Positions 61,975-64,000 of a stretch of DNA of 64,000 nucleotides are shown here, one piece after another. Below the pieces are notes generated by a model. That model did not search any database, was not told where the DNA came from, and was given only the letters and a program-made list of their open reading frames with translations. Source of the DNA: Companilactobacillus baiquanensis. Lineage in GTDB: Bacteria; Bacillota; Bacilli; Lactobacillales; Lactobacillaceae. Each line of letters opens with the position of its first letter. Positions within the stretch are counted from its first letter, which is position 1. The DNA lies in assembly GCF_003946605.1 (NCBI RefSeq), contig NZ_RHOQ01000001.1, positions 1-64,000 of the forward strand, written 5' to 3'. The position numbers were made by a program, and so were the translations under genes.

Positions 61975-62010
61975 AAAACGTAATTTGGACATTCCAAATT
62001 ACGTTTTTTT
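61975..62010 (+). terminator. Terminator of infC-rpmI-rplT
   Basis: AAAACGTAATTTGG (61975-61988) pairs with CCAAATTACGTTTT (61994-62007), followed by more Ts. Confidence 0.85.
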
Positions 62011-62031
62011 ACTAAGGATAGAGGATTGAAA

Positions 62032-62559
62032 ATGTTTAAACCATATATTATGCTCAATAAAATTACTGATATTGATGCTCAAGATTTAAAAAAGTTGGGT
62101 ATTACAACAATAATGACTGATCTTGATAATACTTTGTTGCCATGGGATAGTAACGATTATAATTTGTCGTTAAGAAAATGGCTTAATCAAATGAATCGTG
62201 CGAATGTCGAGGTAATGGTGGTTTCAAATAACAGTTATGAACGTGTGGAAAAAGCCGTTTTAGATTTGCCAGTAAGTATTGTTGCCAGAGCCGTTAAACC
62301 ATTGCCATTTGTCATCATGAAGCACTTGCATGAAATGCAGATCGATCCACAAAGTGTCTTATTTGTTGGGGATCAAGTAATGACGGACGTTTTGGCTGGC
62401 AATATGTCAGGTCTAAAAACTGTCTTAGTAAAACCATTGGTTAATACCGATGCTAAAAAAACTCGTGTGAATAGATTTTTTGAACGTCCTCTTTTAAAAT
62501 TTATGCAGAGTCATGATTCAAATTTAAATTGGAAGGATTCATTAAATGACAGAGACTAG
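62032..62559 (+). CDS. yqeG: YqeG family HAD phosphatase
   Basis: A 175-residue HAD IIIA phosphatase. Motif I is TDLDNTLLPWD (Asp near 31), motif II VVSNNSYERV near 65, the Lys in RAVKPLPF near 89, and the acidic motif VGDQVMTDVLAGN near 112-124. AGAGGATTGAAA gives the ATG at 62032. It overlaps yqeH by 14 bases; YqeG-YqeH-YhbY is a standard order near ribosome-assembly genes. Confidence 0.93.
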   Translation: MFKPYIMLNKITDIDAQDLKKLGITTIMTDLDNTLLPWDSNDYNLSLRKWLNQMNRANVEVMVVSNNSYERVEKAVLDLPVSIVARAVKPLPFVIMKHLHEMQIDPQSVLFVGDQVMTDVLAGNMSGLKTVLVKPLVNTDAKKTRVNRFFERPLLKFMQSHDSNLNWKDSLNDRD

Positions 62560-63661
62560 TGAAAAAATGTATTGTATCGGCTGTGGTGCTGAACTTCAAA
62601 CGGAAGATAAGAATAAACCCGGCTATGTACAAAATTCTACCTTGAAAAAATATCAAGAAGATGATTCACGTGAACTCTTTTGCAAGAGATGTTTTAGATT
62701 AAGAAATTATAATGAAATAACTGATGTTGATATTAGTGACGATGATTTCTTGAAATTATTGGATTCCATTGCTCAAGAAGATGGATTAATTGTTAATGTA
62801 ATCGATATCTTTGATTATGAAGGTAGCGTTATTCCCGGATTGCAAAGATTCGTTGGCGATAAAGATATTCTAGTAGTAGGTAATAAGGTTGACTTATTGC
62901 CAAAATCAGTTAATCAAAACCGTCTGCTGAATTGGTTGCAACAAAAGAGTAAGGAAAACGGTATCAAGTCGGTTGATCAAATCATGGTATCAGCTGAAAA
63001 GGGCACTAATATAGATAAGTTAATGCGATTGATCGAAAAATATCGTAATGGTAAAGATGTATATGTCGTTGGAACGACTAATACTGGTAAATCAACGTTA
63101 ATTAATAAAATTATTAGTCAAAATTCAGATGTAAAAAATTTGATCACAACATCTAGATTTCCTGGAACTACTTTAGATCGTATCGACATTCCTTTGGATG
63201 ATGGTAAGAGTTTAGTTGATACACCCGGAATTATTCACAAATATCAATTGGCACATTTCTTGAATGATCAAGATTTAAAGACTGTTACACCTAAAAAGCC
63301 TCTTCGACCAGCAACTTTCCAATTAAGAGATGGACAAACTATCTTTGTTGCCGGATTGGCAAGATTTGATTTTCTTGATGAAAAGACGAACGTTGTTTTC
63401 TATGTAAATCAAAATTTGTTATTACATAGAACTAAGACAATTAATGCGGAAGAATTTTATCAAAAGCATTTGGGTGAAATGTTAACACCACCATCTGACA
63501 TTGATGAATTCCCTACTTTGAAAAAAGAGGATTTTGTGGCACATCAAAAGTCAGATATTGTTATTTATGGTTTGGGATGGGTTACTATTCCTGCAGGTAG
63601 TAAGGTTAGAGTCTATGTTCCAGATGGTGTAAGTGTTTCTATTCGCGATGCCATTATTTAA
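62546..63661 (+). CDS. yqeH: Ribosome biogenesis GTPase YqeH
   Basis: A circularly permuted GTPase needed for 30S assembly; 371 residues. An N-terminal treble-clef zinc finger (CIGCGAEL near residue 6-13 and CKRCFRLRNY near 48-57) precedes the permuted GTPase with NKVD (G4) near 112, GTTNTGKSTLINK (G1) near 175 and DTPG (G3) near 225. AAGGATTCATTAA precedes the ATG inside yqeG. Confidence 0.95.
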   Translation: MTETSEKMYCIGCGAELQTEDKNKPGYVQNSTLKKYQEDDSRELFCKRCFRLRNYNEITDVDISDDDFLKLLDSIAQEDGLIVNVIDIFDYEGSVIPGLQRFVGDKDILVVGNKVDLLPKSVNQNRLLNWLQQKSKENGIKSVDQIMVSAEKGTNIDKLMRLIEKYRNGKDVYVVGTTNTGKSTLINKIISQNSDVKNLITTSRFPGTTLDRIDIPLDDGKSLVDTPGIIHKYQLAHFLNDQDLKTVTPKKPLRPATFQLRDGQTIFVAGLARFDFLDEKTNVVFYVNQNLLLHRTKTINAEEFYQKHLGEMLTPPSDIDEFPTLKKEDFVAHQKSDIVIYGLGWVTIPAGSKVRVYVPDGVSVSIRDAII

Positions 63662-63690
63662 TTGTTAAAATGTAGATAAGGAAAAAATTA

Positions 63691-64000
63691 ATGATAATAA
63701 AAGGTAAGAAGAATCGCTATTTGAGAAGTCAAGCAGCTACTATGAAACCAGTTATTCAAGTTGGACGTGAGGGTATCAGTGAGAATCTTTTAAATCAACT
63801 TGAATTGTTGATCAATAAAAAAGAGCTTATCAAAGTATCTTTGCTTCAAAATACAATGGTAGAACCAGCTGATTTAATTGATTCATTGTCAGAATTCGAT
63901 GAACAAATAGTTCATATTCAGACAATTGGTTCCAAATTGGTTTTCTATAAAAAAGCGCCTAAAATCAAATATCGTAAGTATTCGATCGAACTAGAAAATA
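63691..64000 (+). CDS. yhbY: RNA-binding protein YhbY (CRM domain), cut off by the window end
   Basis: A CRM-domain RNA-binding protein associated with the large ribosomal subunit precursor. The first 103 residues are visible; RYLRSQAATMKPVIQVGREG is the start of the domain and the later QIVHIQTIGSKLVFYKKAP its end. Usual length is about 100-105, so the gene ends just past the window. ATAAGGAAAAAATTA precedes the ATG. Belongs to the yqeG-yqeH-yhbY operon. Confidence 0.93.
   Translation, partial: MIIKGKKNRYLRSQAATMKPVIQVGREGISENLLNQLELLINKKELIKVSLLQNTMVEPADLIDSLSEFDEQIVHIQTIGSKLVFYKKAPKIKYRKYSIELEN

Overview
The window is AT-rich DNA from a low-GC Gram-positive bacterium of the Lactobacillaceae. 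Gene content and order look most like Companilactobacillus or a close relative; this is an inference from T-box control, the order polA-mutM-coaE-nrdR-dnaB-dnaI-thrS-infC-rpmI-rplT-yqeG-yqeH-yhbY, ecsAB divergent from hit-prsA, KxYKxGKxW/SLAP, WxL and LPXTG surface proteins, and SD-rich start sites. I see no prophage, CRISPR array, rRNA or intact insertion sequence. One tRNA-Gly is present.

Layout. 1-5.4 kb: glnA with an operator-like palindrome on its promoter, a DsrE-like protein, a MarR/GNAT pair, a nitroreductase, tRNA-Gly, a small secreted protein, two very small peptides and an unexplained 111-nt rod-like hairpin. 5.4-9.4 kb: a lone ornithine carbamoyltransferase, then argS under an Arg T-box and a MenA-like prenyltransferase. 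9.4-19.5 kb: accessory genes, with an HxlR regulator divergent from an SDR, a lipoprotein, a NUDIX protein, an XRE/TPR regulator next to a WxL surface protein, a quinone reductase, and an LPXTG protein with a Asp-Pro repeat stalk, followed by dus. 19.6-37.5 kb: mostly core genes (GT-C-like membrane protein, RluA, PBP1a-ylbF, yhaO-yhaN-yhaM, HAD, prsA-hit, ecsAB-trmB, thioredoxin-ytpR-murC).

37.6-42.1 kb: a compact five-gene operon with its own promoter and terminator. It encodes a coiled-coil/helical-repeat protein with a membrane hairpin, a 57-residue protein ending in a WDL-type motif, two unrecognised small proteins, and a Ycf46-like AAA ATPase. This is the strongest candidate for an undescribed system in the window. 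42.1-51.4 kb: a large LRR/SLAP surface protein with an internal 223-bp duplication, a membrane transporter divergent from an amidohydrolase, and two MFS exporters. The first exporter has an unusual 5' junction with a foreign-looking structured segment; the second has a terminator hairpin just ahead of its start codon.

51.5-64 kb: housekeeping replication, repair and translation genes. thrS is controlled by a Thr T-box and infC-rpmI-rplT by an L20-type leader; infC appears to start at AUA. The window ends inside yhbY. Starts were moved inward wherever a clear Shine-Dalgarno pointed to an internal ATG, GTG or TTG; such cases are stated per gene.
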